From RGIG8244 sp045639325 (GTDB taxonomy: Bacteria; Verrucomicrobiota; Lentisphaeria; Victivallales; UBA1829): 47,643 nt of DNA. This document shows, piece after piece, positions 9,131-17,822 of the stretch; the stretch's first letter is position 1; every line of letters starts with the position of its first letter. Where the stretch lies: assembly GCA_045639325.1 (NCBI GenBank), contig JAZUCU010000046.1, forward strand, positions 1-47,643, in the 5' to 3' direction. A program made the position numbers and the translations under genes. The notes beneath the pieces were generated by a model. It saw only the letters and a list, made by a program, of their open reading frames with translations, did no database searches and was not told where the DNA came from.

Positions 9131-9168
9131 AATGCAGTTTTTTTACGACAACTTCAACTGGTGGCAAT

Positions 9169-10605
9169 ATGAATAAAGATATTTTTTGTAATCCCATGCA
9201 GCTTCCCGATCTGGGACAGGGCGTTTTCTGTCGCAGTGAAAAGAATAGTCCCATTGATAAATTCCTTCCCAGAAATCGGGTCGATTTCCGTGAAGTCGCC
9301 GACCCCGAAGGCATTTATTATGATGGCAAATGGTATCTTTTCCCCTCCGTTCAACAGGCGTATGTCTCGGATGACTTTATTCATTGGGAATATTATCCAG
9401 TGGAAATCGAAGGTCCTCTTGGTTATGCTCCGTGCATTGTTCATTACCGCGGTCGTTTTCTGCTGACTGCCAGTGCGGTTGATGGCGAAAGTATGATCTA
9501 TTGGGCAGCCGAACCACTTGGTCCTTATCATCCGCTCGGAACTGCAAAATTTCCTGATGGAACGCCGATCCGTTACACGACAGACCCTGCCTGGTTTGCC
9601 GATGATGACGGCAGATTATATTTTTTCTGGGGCGTTGATCCTTACGGCGAAGCAGGAATTTTCGGCATGGAAATGGATCCCGATGATCCCTCTCAGGGAA
9701 TTTGTGAACCGGTCAAGCTGATTAATTTCAACGGCGATAATGTCTGGGAACGGTATGGGGAATACAATGAGCATCATCATTACGGCTGGACGGAGGGCGT
9801 GTCTCTCTACAAGCACAATGGTGTTTATCTGCTTCATTATTCCGCATGCGGAACCAATTTAAGAAATTATGCGCTTGCCTGTTATCGCTCAACCGTTTCT
9901 CCGCTTGGACCGTATACACCGCCGAGTCGTCCCATGCTGCACTCTCCCCATGGTATTGTGCGTGGAACCGGTCACGGTGGAATGATCAAAGGTCCGGACG
10001 GCAACCCGTGGCAGCTTTATTCCTGTCAGATCCGCCGTCTGCACGATGTGGAACGGCGTATTGGTGTTGACCGTGTGGAATTTGATGCCAATGGCGAACC
10101 GTTTGTCAAAGTCACATCGGTGCCCCATTCATTGAGTAAAGGCTCGCTGGGGTTGGTGCCGCTTACGTTTGGCAAACGGGTAGATTTCTCCAGTTGCCGT
10201 CATGAGCATTTCGGAGCCTTTGCGGTGGATGAATGTACCCACACCTGGTGGGATCCGGCAGAAGAGGATGTTGCGCCGTTTATTGAAGTTGACCTGGTGG
10301 AATTGTTCGATCTCCATTCCGCGCGTGTGATCTGGACGGAACCGGAACTGAATTATGCGGAAGGCAAGCTGCCGGAACCGGTCCGTTTTGAAATTACATT
10401 CTTTGACTTTGCCCACAAAGAACTTGAGACGAAAGTTGATTATTCGGAAACGGCAGTCGATCAGAATGTGGAATTTATCCTGTTCCCGGAAAACATCAAT
10501 GCCCGTTATGTACGTCTGACCATCTGCCGTGGGAAAAATAAATACCGTCATGGCGTGACAGACTTTACGGTCTTCGGCCATCCCGGCGGCGTGACTCCGA
10601 AATAA
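9169..10605 (+). CDS. Glycoside hydrolase family 43-like enzyme with C-terminal discoidin-like domain
   Basis: 478 residues without a signal peptide, so probably cytoplasmic, acting on imported oligosaccharides. The five-bladed propeller signature is present: Asp45 in VADPEGIYYDGKWYLF (candidate base), Asp139 in TTDPAWFADDDGRLYFFWG (pKa modulator) and Glu209 in GWTEGVSLYKHNGVYLL (candidate acid), with GTGHGGMIKGPDG giving the late His of the active site. From about residue 340 the sequence switches to a jelly-roll, with residues ~450-465 (ARYVRLTICRGKN) like the end of F5/8-type C (discoidin) domains, which bind sugars. Family members are arabinofuranosidases, xylosidases or galactosidases; the exact specificity cannot be read. 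Monocistronic from its own promoter; ends five bases from the convergent isomerase gene. Confidence 0.85.
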   Translation: MNKDIFCNPMQLPDLGQGVFCRSEKNSPIDKFLPRNRVDFREVADPEGIYYDGKWYLFPSVQQAYVSDDFIHWEYYPVEIEGPLGYAPCIVHYRGRFLLTASAVDGESMIYWAAEPLGPYHPLGTAKFPDGTPIRYTTDPAWFADDDGRLYFFWGVDPYGEAGIFGMEMDPDDPSQGICEPVKLINFNGDNVWERYGEYNEHHHYGWTEGVSLYKHNGVYLLHYSACGTNLRNYALACYRSTVSPLGPYTPPSRPMLHSPHGIVRGTGHGGMIKGPDGNPWQLYSCQIRRLHDVERRIGVDRVEFDANGEPFVKVTSVPHSLSKGSLGLVPLTFGKRVDFSSCRHEHFGAFAVDECTHTWWDPAEEDVAPFIEVDLVELFDLHSARVIWTEPELNYAEGKLPEPVRFEITFFDFAHKELETKVDYSETAVDQNVEFILFPENINARYVRLTICRGKNKYRHGVTDFTVFGHPGGVTPK

Positions 10606-10610
10606 TGCGG

Positions 10611-11501
10611 TTATGGAAGCAATCCGTATTTTCTGATCAAATCGTGATAGGTCTCGCAGGTTTTGCGGATGGAAGCGGGGAACATGACTGCGCTGGCTTC
10701 GTTTTCCAGATTGAGCAGACGGGGGCAGGATAACAATTGGGACATCAATTTTTCCCAATTGACGGTACCATATCCGGGTAACTTGTGCCGGTCATCGAAT
10801 CCGTCATTATCGTGCAGATGGCTGACCACAATGTGGGGGGCAAGTTTTGCGGTGACATCGTCATAAAGTTTGATATCCAAACCCTGCCAGGCTTTCTGAA
10901 TCGGCGGGCTGAATTTACTGATTTCTTTCCCGGGGGCGGCGGTCATGATATTGGCGTGGCCGACATCGAGACAACAACCCAGCGTTTCTGTTTTGAAATA
11001 ATCAAGATAATACAAAACTTCATCGGCAGTATTGGTCGGGTCGGTTGCATTCTCCACGGCGATGATCATGCCATTCTTTTCGGCGGTGGGAATCAACTGT
11101 TCCAGAGAGTCGATGGTGAGTTGACGCAATTGTTCAATGGTTGCATTTTCCCGTTTTGCACCGATGTGTACGGTGTAAGTGCGGCTCCCGGCATCGGCGG
11201 CATACGTCATGATTTTTTTATGCCCGGCGATCATTTTCTGACGGGCATCGGGATCGTTCTCGTTGAGGTCGTAAATCAGAGAATAGAGTCCGTGGCACCC
11301 GCAGAGATTGAGTCCAGCCTTATTGAGAGACTGGAGGAAGTTTTTGTAAAAATCCTCATTATCCAGAGACTTGAATCCGATATTTTCGTTGAAGACGAGA
11401 TTTTTTGCGCCATTATCGGCAAATTCCAACATGACATTGAGAATTGCATAATCCGGCACGATACCCCAGGCATAGAAATGGGAGAAATTTACTTTGTTCA
11501 T
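10611..11501 (-). CDS. Sugar phosphate isomerase/epimerase-like TIM barrel (AP_endonuc_2 / xylose isomerase-like)
   Basis: 296 residues. The pattern of metal ligands on successive strands fits the xylose-isomerase-like superfamily (IolE, hydroxypyruvate isomerase, sugar epimerases): Glu in IIAVENATDP, Asp and His in CCLDVGHANIM, His in VVSHLHDNDGFDDRH and Glu in LLNLENEAS. The segment KLPGYGTVNWEKL is the usual 'G-x-G-x-h-x-W' of this family. No signal peptide. The ATG lies six bases after the stop of the Ser/Thr kinase, with AAGGATAATCAAGG upstream, so the two are co-transcribed. Likely interconverts ketoses or epimerises a sugar or sugar phosphate; which one is unknown. Confidence 0.85.
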   Translation of the reverse strand: MNKVNFSHFYAWGIVPDYAILNVMLEFADNGAKNLVFNENIGFKSLDNEDFYKNFLQSLNKAGLNLCGCHGLYSLIYDLNENDPDARQKMIAGHKKIMTYAADAGSRTYTVHIGAKRENATIEQLRQLTIDSLEQLIPTAEKNGMIIAVENATDPTNTADEVLYYLDYFKTETLGCCLDVGHANIMTAAPGKEISKFSPPIQKAWQGLDIKLYDDVTAKLAPHIVVSHLHDNDGFDDRHKLPGYGTVNWEKLMSQLLSCPRLLNLENEASAVMFPASIRKTCETYHDLIRKYGLLP

Positions 11502-11507
11502 CCTTGA

Positions 11508-12563
11508 TTATCCTTTGAAAAATCGAATGATCGCACCGAGCAGGAATCCGGCAACAAAACCAACGATTCCGCCAATGATGCCGAGAAAATAATATCCCGC
11601 CGCACCGCCGACGATTCCGAGCAGCAGAGCAAAAATCCATAATCCGCCGCCAAAGCCTTTTTGCGGAACAGAAGTGGTATTTTCTGCCACTTCCGGCTGG
11701 GGCGGTTTGATCAATTGTTCCAATGCAAACGCAATGGATTTGCAGGTGGGATATCGTAATGCCGGCTCTTTGTTGAGTGCCCGGTTAAGGACATCCCAAA
11801 CGGCGCGTGTGACGGCATCGATCGGTTCCGGTTCTTCGGTGATGGTCAATTCTTTGAGAATGGCGGGGCTGGTTTTTCTTGTGCATTTGTAAGGCAATTC
11901 CCCGGCGAACAATTCATAGAGCAGAATACCCAGCGCATATTGGTCGGAATTGGCATACAATTTACCTTCCCGCCACTGTTCCGGGGCTACGTAGGGACCG
12001 TTCCCCCTTGATTCCAGATCGGATAACACATTCAGACGTACCAGACAATCCCGTACTTGTGCCGATAAGCCGAAGTCGAGAATCCGCACGTTACCATTGG
12101 CTTCGATCATAATATTTTCCGGCTTGAGATCCCGGTGAACGATTTGCTGACTGTGAGCGTAATCGAGGGCATCGGCAAGCTGTTTGACAATGGGGACGAC
12201 GTAATGCTGCGGGACGGTGCTGCCTTCCCGGTTTTTCCGTGTCCATTCCAGCAGATTGATGCCATCCACAAAGTCGGTGACGAAATAATAATCTCCGCTT
12301 TCCGGATCATTGATCAGGTCATGACAGGCGGCAATGTGCTGATGATTGAGGCGGTAGTAGGAATGAATGTTTTCCATTATGGTCTGCATTTCTTCCTCAT
12401 CGTGTGCGACTTCCGGCGGAAGCTGTTTCAACGCGACGATATTGCCGGAGTTTTCATCCAGACACTTGTATACGACCCCTGCGGCACTTTTCCCGGCTTC
12501 GGCAAGAATACGGTATTGTCCGCAAATCAGTACCTTGTTTTCATTTTCATTGTATTCTGTCAT
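11508..12563 (-). CDS. Hanks-type Ser/Thr protein kinase with C-terminal glycine-rich membrane segments
   Basis: 351 residues. Kinase core ~15-290: VALKQL (Lys46), HRDLKPEN (catalytic Asp145), ILDFGLSAQ (Asp163), NGPYVAPEQW activation-segment end, and DQYALGILLYELFAGELPY. The glycine loop is degenerate: EAGKSAAGVVYK keeps only part of GxGxxG, but all catalytic residues are present, so activity is plausible. The C-terminus holds two closely packed hydrophobic segments rich in Gly/Ala (IFALLLGIVGGAAGYYFLGI and GGIVGFVAGFLLGAII) ending in a basic tail, a hairpin-like membrane anchor with essentially no external domain. Operon leader with the sugar isomerase. The target is unknown; the kinase at 43886-46924 has a related catalytic domain but a large external sensor. 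Confidence 0.92.
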   Translation of the reverse strand: MTEYNENENKVLICGQYRILAEAGKSAAGVVYKCLDENSGNIVALKQLPPEVAHDEEEMQTIMENIHSYYRLNHQHIAACHDLINDPESGDYYFVTDFVDGINLLEWTRKNREGSTVPQHYVVPIVKQLADALDYAHSQQIVHRDLKPENIMIEANGNVRILDFGLSAQVRDCLVRLNVLSDLESRGNGPYVAPEQWREGKLYANSDQYALGILLYELFAGELPYKCTRKTSPAILKELTITEEPEPIDAVTRAVWDVLNRALNKEPALRYPTCKSIAFALEQLIKPPQPEVAENTTSVPQKGFGGGLWIFALLLGIVGGAAGYYFLGIIGGIVGFVAGFLLGAIIRFFKG

Positions 12564-12593
12564 ATCGGCCTGTCTCCATTTGATTCCGGGGAT

Positions 12594-12621
12594 AATGTAG
12601 CATTGTTTTTCTGAATTGCAA
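12594..12621 (-). promoter_or_regulatory. Promoter of kinase-isomerase operon
   Basis: Minus strand: TTGCAA (12621-12616), 16-base spacer, TACATT (12599-12594), 30 bases before the kinase ATG. Confidence 0.55.
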
Positions 12622-12689
12622 ATCAGGATTCCAGTTCAACCAGCCTCACGGTAAGGATTGCATGGAATGAATCGCCTATTGCTTTGTGC

Positions 12690-13583
12690 TCAAGCAAAAA
12701 ACTTTTCTGCGTTGCCTTTTGCGATTTTGTAAAACACTTCATCGGTGATCCGTTTTTCCGCTTTCCATTTCAGCAGAATGCGTGCCATATCCATGGGACA
12801 TTCCTTTGTGCAGATATCGGAACCGAAATAGAGTCGATCCTGAAATTCGGTCAGGAACTCCGGCCCGTAATCTTCATCCAGCGGCAGAACGGTTGCGGCT
12901 TCGGAGAGTTCGCCCAACAGATTGGGATATGACCGGAACAATTTCTGTACGACGCCATTCCGGATCAGCGGTCCGCGCATCTGCTGATTGCCGAACAGAT
13001 ATTCGCCCGTGTTGTCAAAAACTGGCTTCCGCTGAGCTGCGGTATCCAATTCCACCAGTTCCCGCCAGAAGATGGGGCCGTGTGCGAAAACAATCAGATT
13101 GGGGAACCATTGGAGGATCCGTTCAAAGGACGGCAAGCCACGCTGATCACAAAGCCCGAAATCGCCATACGTGCGGTCGGAACCATCCCAGGTGACAGGG
13201 AGTCCGACTTTTTCCGCGCAAGCCAGCAGGTTCAATACCCGGGGATCTTCCGATTCCATATTTGGCATGATTTCCCCCACGCCCTTGCAGCCTTTATCCT
13301 TGTAGTATTGCAGGACGGTATCCAGCGGTGCCGTGCAGGAATTGGTCAGGCAGCGCGGGTCGATATTGCAGAAGGGGATAAAGCGGTCCGGGTGAGCTGC
13401 TGCGATTTCCAGAATATCTTCATTTGCCTGGGGCAGATAGATTTCGGAGCTGACAATCGGGAGCAGACAGCCTTTTTCGATGTCGTACTTATCATACACC
13501 CGGAGCAATTCATCGGGATTGCAGAAAGGGACAACAAAAGGGACCGGCTTACGATAAACATGGGCGTGGATGTCGAAAAACAT
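12690..13583 (-). CDS. Amidohydrolase-family protein, tandem copy A
   Basis: 297 residues. Starts MFFDIHAHVY with the H-x-H metal site (His6, His8). Further ligands fit the amidohydrolase_2 fold: Glu in GVGEIMPN, His in VFAHGPIFW, Asp in YFGSDIC. Cysteines cluster in FCNIDPRCL and LNLLACAEK. Strongly similar along the whole length to the gene immediately upstream at 13596-14492, with long identical blocks (for example PVTWDGSDRTYGDFGLCDQR), so this is a tandem duplication; they diverge most at ~195-215 and ~235-265, close to where substrate specificity would be set. Last gene of the operon 16153-12690, 12 bases after its paralogue. Cytoplasmic; substrate unknown. Confidence 0.85.
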   Translation of the reverse strand: MFFDIHAHVYRKPVPFVVPFCNPDELLRVYDKYDIEKGCLLPIVSSEIYLPQANEDILEIAAAHPDRFIPFCNIDPRCLTNSCTAPLDTVLQYYKDKGCKGVGEIMPNMESEDPRVLNLLACAEKVGLPVTWDGSDRTYGDFGLCDQRGLPSFERILQWFPNLIVFAHGPIFWRELVELDTAAQRKPVFDNTGEYLFGNQQMRGPLIRNGVVQKLFRSYPNLLGELSEAATVLPLDEDYGPEFLTEFQDRLYFGSDICTKECPMDMARILLKWKAEKRITDEVFYKIAKGNAEKFFA

Positions 13584-13595
13584 AAATTACCTCAC

Positions 13596-14492
13596 TTATC
13601 GGCAGAAGAATTTCATAGCATTGTCACGGGCAATCTTGCGGAAGACTTCCTCGGTAATCCGTTTTTCATCCCGCCATTTCAGCAGAAGATCACGGGCACA
13701 AAGCGTGGCACCGGCAAAACAGATGTCCGTGCCGAAATAGAGTCGATCCTGGAATTCGGTCAGGAATGCCGGGCCGCGGACTTCATCGCATGCCAGATAG
13801 CTGGCGGCATCGGAGAGTTCGCCCAGCAGATTGGGGTATGACCGGAATAATTTATGTACTACACTGTTTTCAATGATCGGACCATGACGTTCCACTTTGC
13901 TTGCAACATAATCGCCGTTCCGGAAGAAGATCGGTTTCCGCTGCGCTGCTGTATCCAGCTCAATCAGTTCGCCCCAGAAGATGGGACCGTGTGCGAAGAC
14001 GGTCAAGTTTGGGAACCATTGGAGGATCCGTTCATAAGAAGGCAGTCCGCGCTGATCGCAAAGCCCGAAATCGCCGTATGTGCGGTCGGAGCCATCCCAG
14101 GTGACGGGGAGTCCGACTTTTTCGGCACATGCCAGCAGATTCAATACGCGGGGATCTTCCGATTCCAAATTGGGCATGATCTCGCCCAAGCCTTTACAGC
14201 CTTTGTCCTTGTAATAACTCAACACATCCTGCAGCGGTGCTGTGCATGTATTGGTCAGACAGCGCGGGTCGATATTGCAGAATGGAATGAAACGGTCCGG
14301 GTGTGCCTCCGCCATATCCAGAATATCTTCGTTCGCCTGAGGAAAATAGATTTCGGAACTGACGATCGGCAGAATACAGCCTTTTTCAATTTCGTTTTTA
14401 TCGTAAACTTCCAACAGTTCTTCTACGCTGCAGAATTGTACAACAAAAGGGACCGGGTAACGGTAGGCATGGGCATGTATATCGAAAAACAT
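13596..14492 (-). CDS. Amidohydrolase-family protein, tandem copy B
   Basis: 298 residues, paralogue of the following gene. Same metal-binding layout: FDIHAHAY (His6, His8), GLGEIMPN, VFAHGPIFW and YFGTDIC. The variable region around 195-215 differs from copy A (IFFRNGDYVASKVERHGP against VFDNTGEYLFGNQQMRGP), and the C-terminal FAGATLCARDLLLKW replaces TKECPMDMARILLKW. Both copies keep all recognisable ligands, so both may be active on different but related substrates (inference). It starts six bases after the stop of the aldose-epimerase gene. Confidence 0.85.
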   Translation of the reverse strand: MFFDIHAHAYRYPVPFVVQFCSVEELLEVYDKNEIEKGCILPIVSSEIYFPQANEDILDMAEAHPDRFIPFCNIDPRCLTNTCTAPLQDVLSYYKDKGCKGLGEIMPNLESEDPRVLNLLACAEKVGLPVTWDGSDRTYGDFGLCDQRGLPSYERILQWFPNLTVFAHGPIFWGELIELDTAAQRKPIFFRNGDYVASKVERHGPIIENSVVHKLFRSYPNLLGELSDAASYLACDEVRGPAFLTEFQDRLYFGTDICFAGATLCARDLLLKWRDEKRITEEVFRKIARDNAMKFFCR

Positions 14493-14498
14493 GGCTTG

Positions 14499-15383
14499 TC
14501 AGCTTTCCTGTTTGATTTTTAATATGGAATGATAAGATACGGATTCGCCCGGAGCAAGCAACGGCAGATCCGCAGGGGAATAGTTGTGACAATTGACCGG
14601 AATATTCATCGGCTCGGTGCAGTAATAACTGTTATCATTCACCGGACGCCATGTAAGCCACCATGTGAATTTTGCATCGGGCAGATATTCCACCATCAAA
14701 CCGTTACCGTAATCGAGAAAGACGGTCGGTTTCTCATCGGCGCGGAAGAGACCGTATTTCGTGACCTCTTTCGGAGAAAACCAGGTATTGGGAGCAAATC
14801 CCTGATCCCATTCCGATTCTGTACCATCGGGAAGAAATCGTTTTTCCGGTTCGGTGAGCAGCCATTTGCCCTTGCCGGAGACGTATGCTTTTTCCGGCGC
14901 GACGAATGCGGAATGGAATCCCAACGCACAGGGCATGGTCAATTTGCCCGTATTCCTGATGGTGAGATCCTGCAGCATTTCATTTTCCAGAAACGTGTAG
15001 GTGATGGACATGGTGCAATCGAAGGGATAATTTGCATAACAGGGATCATCCGGCGTATATGTCCAGTTCATGGTGATACTGTTTTCTGTGACACCGTCAA
15101 GAGTCCAAACCCGTTCCATGGGAATGCCGTGGATATGATTGTTGCGCAACGGCTCATTGAGCGGGAGGGAATATTCCACTCCGTTGAGTTTGAATTTACC
15201 ATCTTCGATCCGGTTCGGCGGGAAGAGGATGGGGAATCCGTAACATGCCTTTGGTGCGACCCAGTCTTCCACCTTATCAAAGGAACGAGTGACCTTGTGA
15301 TCCTTCCAGAAAAGAGATGAGAGATTGCCGCCACATTCGGGCGCAGCGGTCAGTTTCCAATCACCAAAAATAAACGTTTTCAT
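14499..15383 (-). CDS. Aldose 1-epimerase (galactose mutarotase-like)
   Basis: 294 residues with the beta-sandwich mutarotase pattern: GNLSSLFWKD near the start, NNHIHGIPMERVW (the N-x-H motif), LGFHSAFVAP carrying the catalytic-acid His, and SYYCTEPMNIPVN with the Glu base. The enzyme class interconverts alpha and beta anomers of hexoses or hexose phosphates in the cytoplasm. No signal peptide. The start overlaps the stop of the preceding unknown gene by four bases (ATGA type), so translation is probably coupled. Its place beside a GalK-like kinase elsewhere in the window and sugar isomerases fits hexose catabolism, though the true sugar is not known. Confidence 0.85.
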   Translation of the reverse strand: MKTFIFGDWKLTAAPECGGNLSSLFWKDHKVTRSFDKVEDWVAPKACYGFPILFPPNRIEDGKFKLNGVEYSLPLNEPLRNNHIHGIPMERVWTLDGVTENSITMNWTYTPDDPCYANYPFDCTMSITYTFLENEMLQDLTIRNTGKLTMPCALGFHSAFVAPEKAYVSGKGKWLLTEPEKRFLPDGTESEWDQGFAPNTWFSPKEVTKYGLFRADEKPTVFLDYGNGLMVEYLPDAKFTWWLTWRPVNDNSYYCTEPMNIPVNCHNYSPADLPLLAPGESVSYHSILKIKQES

Positions 15384-16153
15384 TTTTCTTCCAATTTTTT
15401 ACGACGCTCCTGAATATGTTCCCGCGCATTGGCAAAGGAGCAGCGGGATGTGCGACGGGGATATTTGAGTTTACCATGTTCGAGGAAATAAGCGGCGGTG
15501 ACTTTATTCAAGCCGCCTGATGCTGTAACAAATTGCCCGTTGGTCCCCAGATTGTTATACATTTCATACATGGGGGCGCTCAAATTGTCGTTCCATTCCT
15601 GCGGCATAAGATAGAGGAATCTCGAATTGGAATTGAGCCATGTACCGGTACCCAGCGTATCACATCCGAGTTTTTCGGCTTCGTTCATGATACGTTCCAA
15701 TTCGTTGTAGAAATAGGCTTCATCAGCAAGGAAAGACTTTGGAGCGATGCCGTTGAACATGTGAAAAATACAAATATTCGGCGGGTAGGCATCAGAATTA
15801 CCCTGATTGAAACGGAAGGAGTTGCCCAAACCATATTCCGGATGTTTTTCCGGGATGTCTGGGTGAATTTTTTTGATATATTCTTCCATGACCGGCCAGA
15901 GTGCATTCATTTTTTCCCGGAGCTGTGCATCATCGGCGGCACTTGCTGCGGCATCCAGAAATTGAGCCATTTCCGGGGGATTCTTAAAAAGGTCCATTTT
16001 TGTTGTACGGAAAAGCCAGCGGAAAATGGATTCTTTATCGATTGCTGTATCATAAGAAATCTCGGGGACGTCTTTGTGTCTGCGGATGGCAAATTCAATG
16101 ACAAAGTTATAGAAATCCCGTATGTCGTTCAAATATTCCTGTAATGGTTTCAT
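15380..16153 (-). CDS. Conserved-looking protein of unknown function (257 aa)
   Basis: No family recognised. The product is soluble, mostly helical in its first half (two charged helices around 1-110), then a mixed region with NSFRFNQGNSDAYPPNICIF and GCDTLGTGTWLNSNSRF, and a strongly basic end (KYPRRTSRCSF then HIQERRKKLEEK). Start ATG at 16153 behind AAGGAAAG. First gene of the operon that continues with an overlapping aldose 1-epimerase and two amidohydrolases, so a role in the same sugar or acid pathway is likely by context only. No catalytic motif can be named. Confidence 0.75.
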   Translation of the reverse strand: MKPLQEYLNDIRDFYNFVIEFAIRRHKDVPEISYDTAIDKESIFRWLFRTTKMDLFKNPPEMAQFLDAAASAADDAQLREKMNALWPVMEEYIKKIHPDIPEKHPEYGLGNSFRFNQGNSDAYPPNICIFHMFNGIAPKSFLADEAYFYNELERIMNEAEKLGCDTLGTGTWLNSNSRFLYLMPQEWNDNLSAPMYEMYNNLGTNGQFVTASGGLNKVTAAYFLEHGKLKYPRRTSRCSFANAREHIQERRKKLEEK

Positions 16154-16190
16154 AATCTTTCCTTTGTGTATAGAATGGTTGTTTAGACGT

Positions 16191-16218
16191 AATATAACGT
16201 ATGTGTATGTAAAGTCAA
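16191..16218 (-). promoter_or_regulatory. Promoter of the four-gene sugar operon
   Basis: Minus strand: TTGACT (16218-16213), 16-base spacer, TATATT (16196-16191), ~38 bases before the ATG at 16153. Confidence 0.65.
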
Positions 16219-16260
16219 GATAAAAAATTAAAAGTTATAAAAAAATGAGGAAATTTATTC

Positions 16261-16288
16261 TTGTTTTCTACGTAGGCAGTGCTATATT
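16261..16288 (+). promoter_or_regulatory. Promoter of rmuC operon
   Basis: TTGTTT (16261-16266), 16-base spacer, TATATT (16283-16288) preceded by TGC (extended -10), ~38 bases before the ATG at 16327. Confidence 0.55.
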
Positions 16289-16326
16289 ACGAGAAATGAA
16301 ATTTATAACCGGAGAGAGACTTAAAA

Positions 16327-17796
16327 ATGGATATTCTTGTTGTTGTTCTGGTGGCTGTAAACCTGATTTTGACTGGTGTTTTGATGTTCCGGATTTTTGC
16401 AAAGCCGTCAACGGAAACACCCGTGAATCAGAATGCCGATGAATTTGCAAAAAATCGTGAAGAATTGAATAAAAACTTTTCTGCCGCCCGCATGGAAACA
16501 ATGCAATATTTTAATGCGCAGCAGGATGTAATCAAAACTGCTTTTTCCGATTTTATGAACAGTCTCAAGGAATTTCAGCAATATCTCCAGCAGGTGAATG
16601 AAAAAACTTCAAAAGAGTTGACGGAAACCTTACAGGTGTATGGAGATAGAAATACCTTGAAAATCAATCAATTGATTCAGATGCTGGATGAAAAGATCCA
16701 GCAGTTCAAAGATTCGACATTGGAAGAAAACCGCAAATCCCGTCAGGAACAGTTGGACTTCCAGAATAAATTCCAGTCCGGCGTGAATGAACAGCTTGCC
16801 AAGAATCGTGAAATAGTGGATCTGCGCCTGAAAGAAATTCAGGAAGTCAACACGAAAAAACTGGACGAAATGAAAAAGACTGTGGATGATAAGTTGCAGG
16901 AATCCATGGAGAAACACTTTAATGAATCCTTCAAACTCATCAGCGAACGTTTGGAACAGGTTCATAAAGGGCTCGGAGAAATGCAGACTTTGGCTGTTGG
17001 CGTGGGAGATCTGCGCAAGGCTTTGACTAACGTAAAAGTCCGTGGCAATATCGGTGAAATTCAGCTCGGTACTTTGCTTGAACAGTATCTTGCGCCGGAT
17101 CAGTATGAAAAAAATAAATCCATCGTGCCTCAAAGTACAGAACTTGTGGAGTTCGCGATCCGTCTGCCCGGACATAAAGGCGAAGAACCGGTATTTCTGC
17201 CGGTGGACAGCAAATTCCCGGTGGAAGATTATTTGCGCCTGACGGAATGTTATGAGCAGCATGCCAGCATGTCGGCGGAAGTGAAAGCGGCGCAGAAGAG
17301 TTTTGCCCAGACGGTTCGCAAATGTGCTTCTGACATCAAGGAAAAATACATTTACCCGCCGATCTCCACCGCCTTCGCCCTGATGTTCGTGCCCAGCGAA
17401 GGTATTTATGCAGAAATTCTGCGTCAGCCGGGATTGTTTGAAAGTTTGCAGAATGATTATCAGATTTCTGTTGTCGGTCCCTCCAATCTGGTGGCGTTTC
17501 TGAATTCGCTGCAGATGGGCTTCAAGACATTGGCGATCGAAAAACATTCCAACGATGTCTGGCAGATCCTGGGGGCAGTCAAAACGGAATTCAATAAATT
17601 CGGTGCAGCGATGGATGCGACCAGAAAAAGTCTGGAATCGGTGGTCAAGCATGTGGATAAGATCGGTGTCCGTTCCCGGGCTGTGGAGCGCAAACTCCGT
17701 TCCGTTCATGAGTTGACCGAGGAAGATTCCGCCAAGTTCTTCCCCGCTGACGATTTCGGCACCGAGGATGAAAAAACAGAAGAAACACTTCTTTGA
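16327..17796 (+). CDS. rmuC: DNA recombination protein RmuC homologue
   Basis: 489 residues, in the RmuC family range. An N-terminal membrane helix (ILVVVLVAVNLILTGVLMF) is followed by a long coiled coil (~45-230, rich in Glu/Lys/Gln) and then the RmuC nuclease-like domain: VRGNIGEIQLGTLLEQYL, VFLPVDSKFPVEDYL, IYPPISTAFALMFVPSEGIY and NLVAFLNSLQMGF. RmuC limits inversions at short repeats and is thought to act as a restriction-fold nuclease anchored to the membrane. ATG 16327 chosen behind GGAGAGA. First of three co-oriented genes (esterase and YigZ follow with 26 and 7 base gaps). Confidence 0.93.
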   Translation: MDILVVVLVAVNLILTGVLMFRIFAKPSTETPVNQNADEFAKNREELNKNFSAARMETMQYFNAQQDVIKTAFSDFMNSLKEFQQYLQQVNEKTSKELTETLQVYGDRNTLKINQLIQMLDEKIQQFKDSTLEENRKSRQEQLDFQNKFQSGVNEQLAKNREIVDLRLKEIQEVNTKKLDEMKKTVDDKLQESMEKHFNESFKLISERLEQVHKGLGEMQTLAVGVGDLRKALTNVKVRGNIGEIQLGTLLEQYLAPDQYEKNKSIVPQSTELVEFAIRLPGHKGEEPVFLPVDSKFPVEDYLRLTECYEQHASMSAEVKAAQKSFAQTVRKCASDIKEKYIYPPISTAFALMFVPSEGIYAEILRQPGLFESLQNDYQISVVGPSNLVAFLNSLQMGFKTLAIEKHSNDVWQILGAVKTEFNKFGAAMDATRKSLESVVKHVDKIGVRSRAVERKLRSVHELTEEDSAKFFPADDFGTEDEKTEETLL

Positions 17797-17822
17797 AATA
17801 ATTTACAGAAAAGGATATAGTT

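Noticed and set aside
16630..17709. Minus-strand open frame of 359 codons
   Set aside because: Antisense to rmuC, whose product is convincing; Phe/His-rich translation typical of a shadow of a coiled coil.
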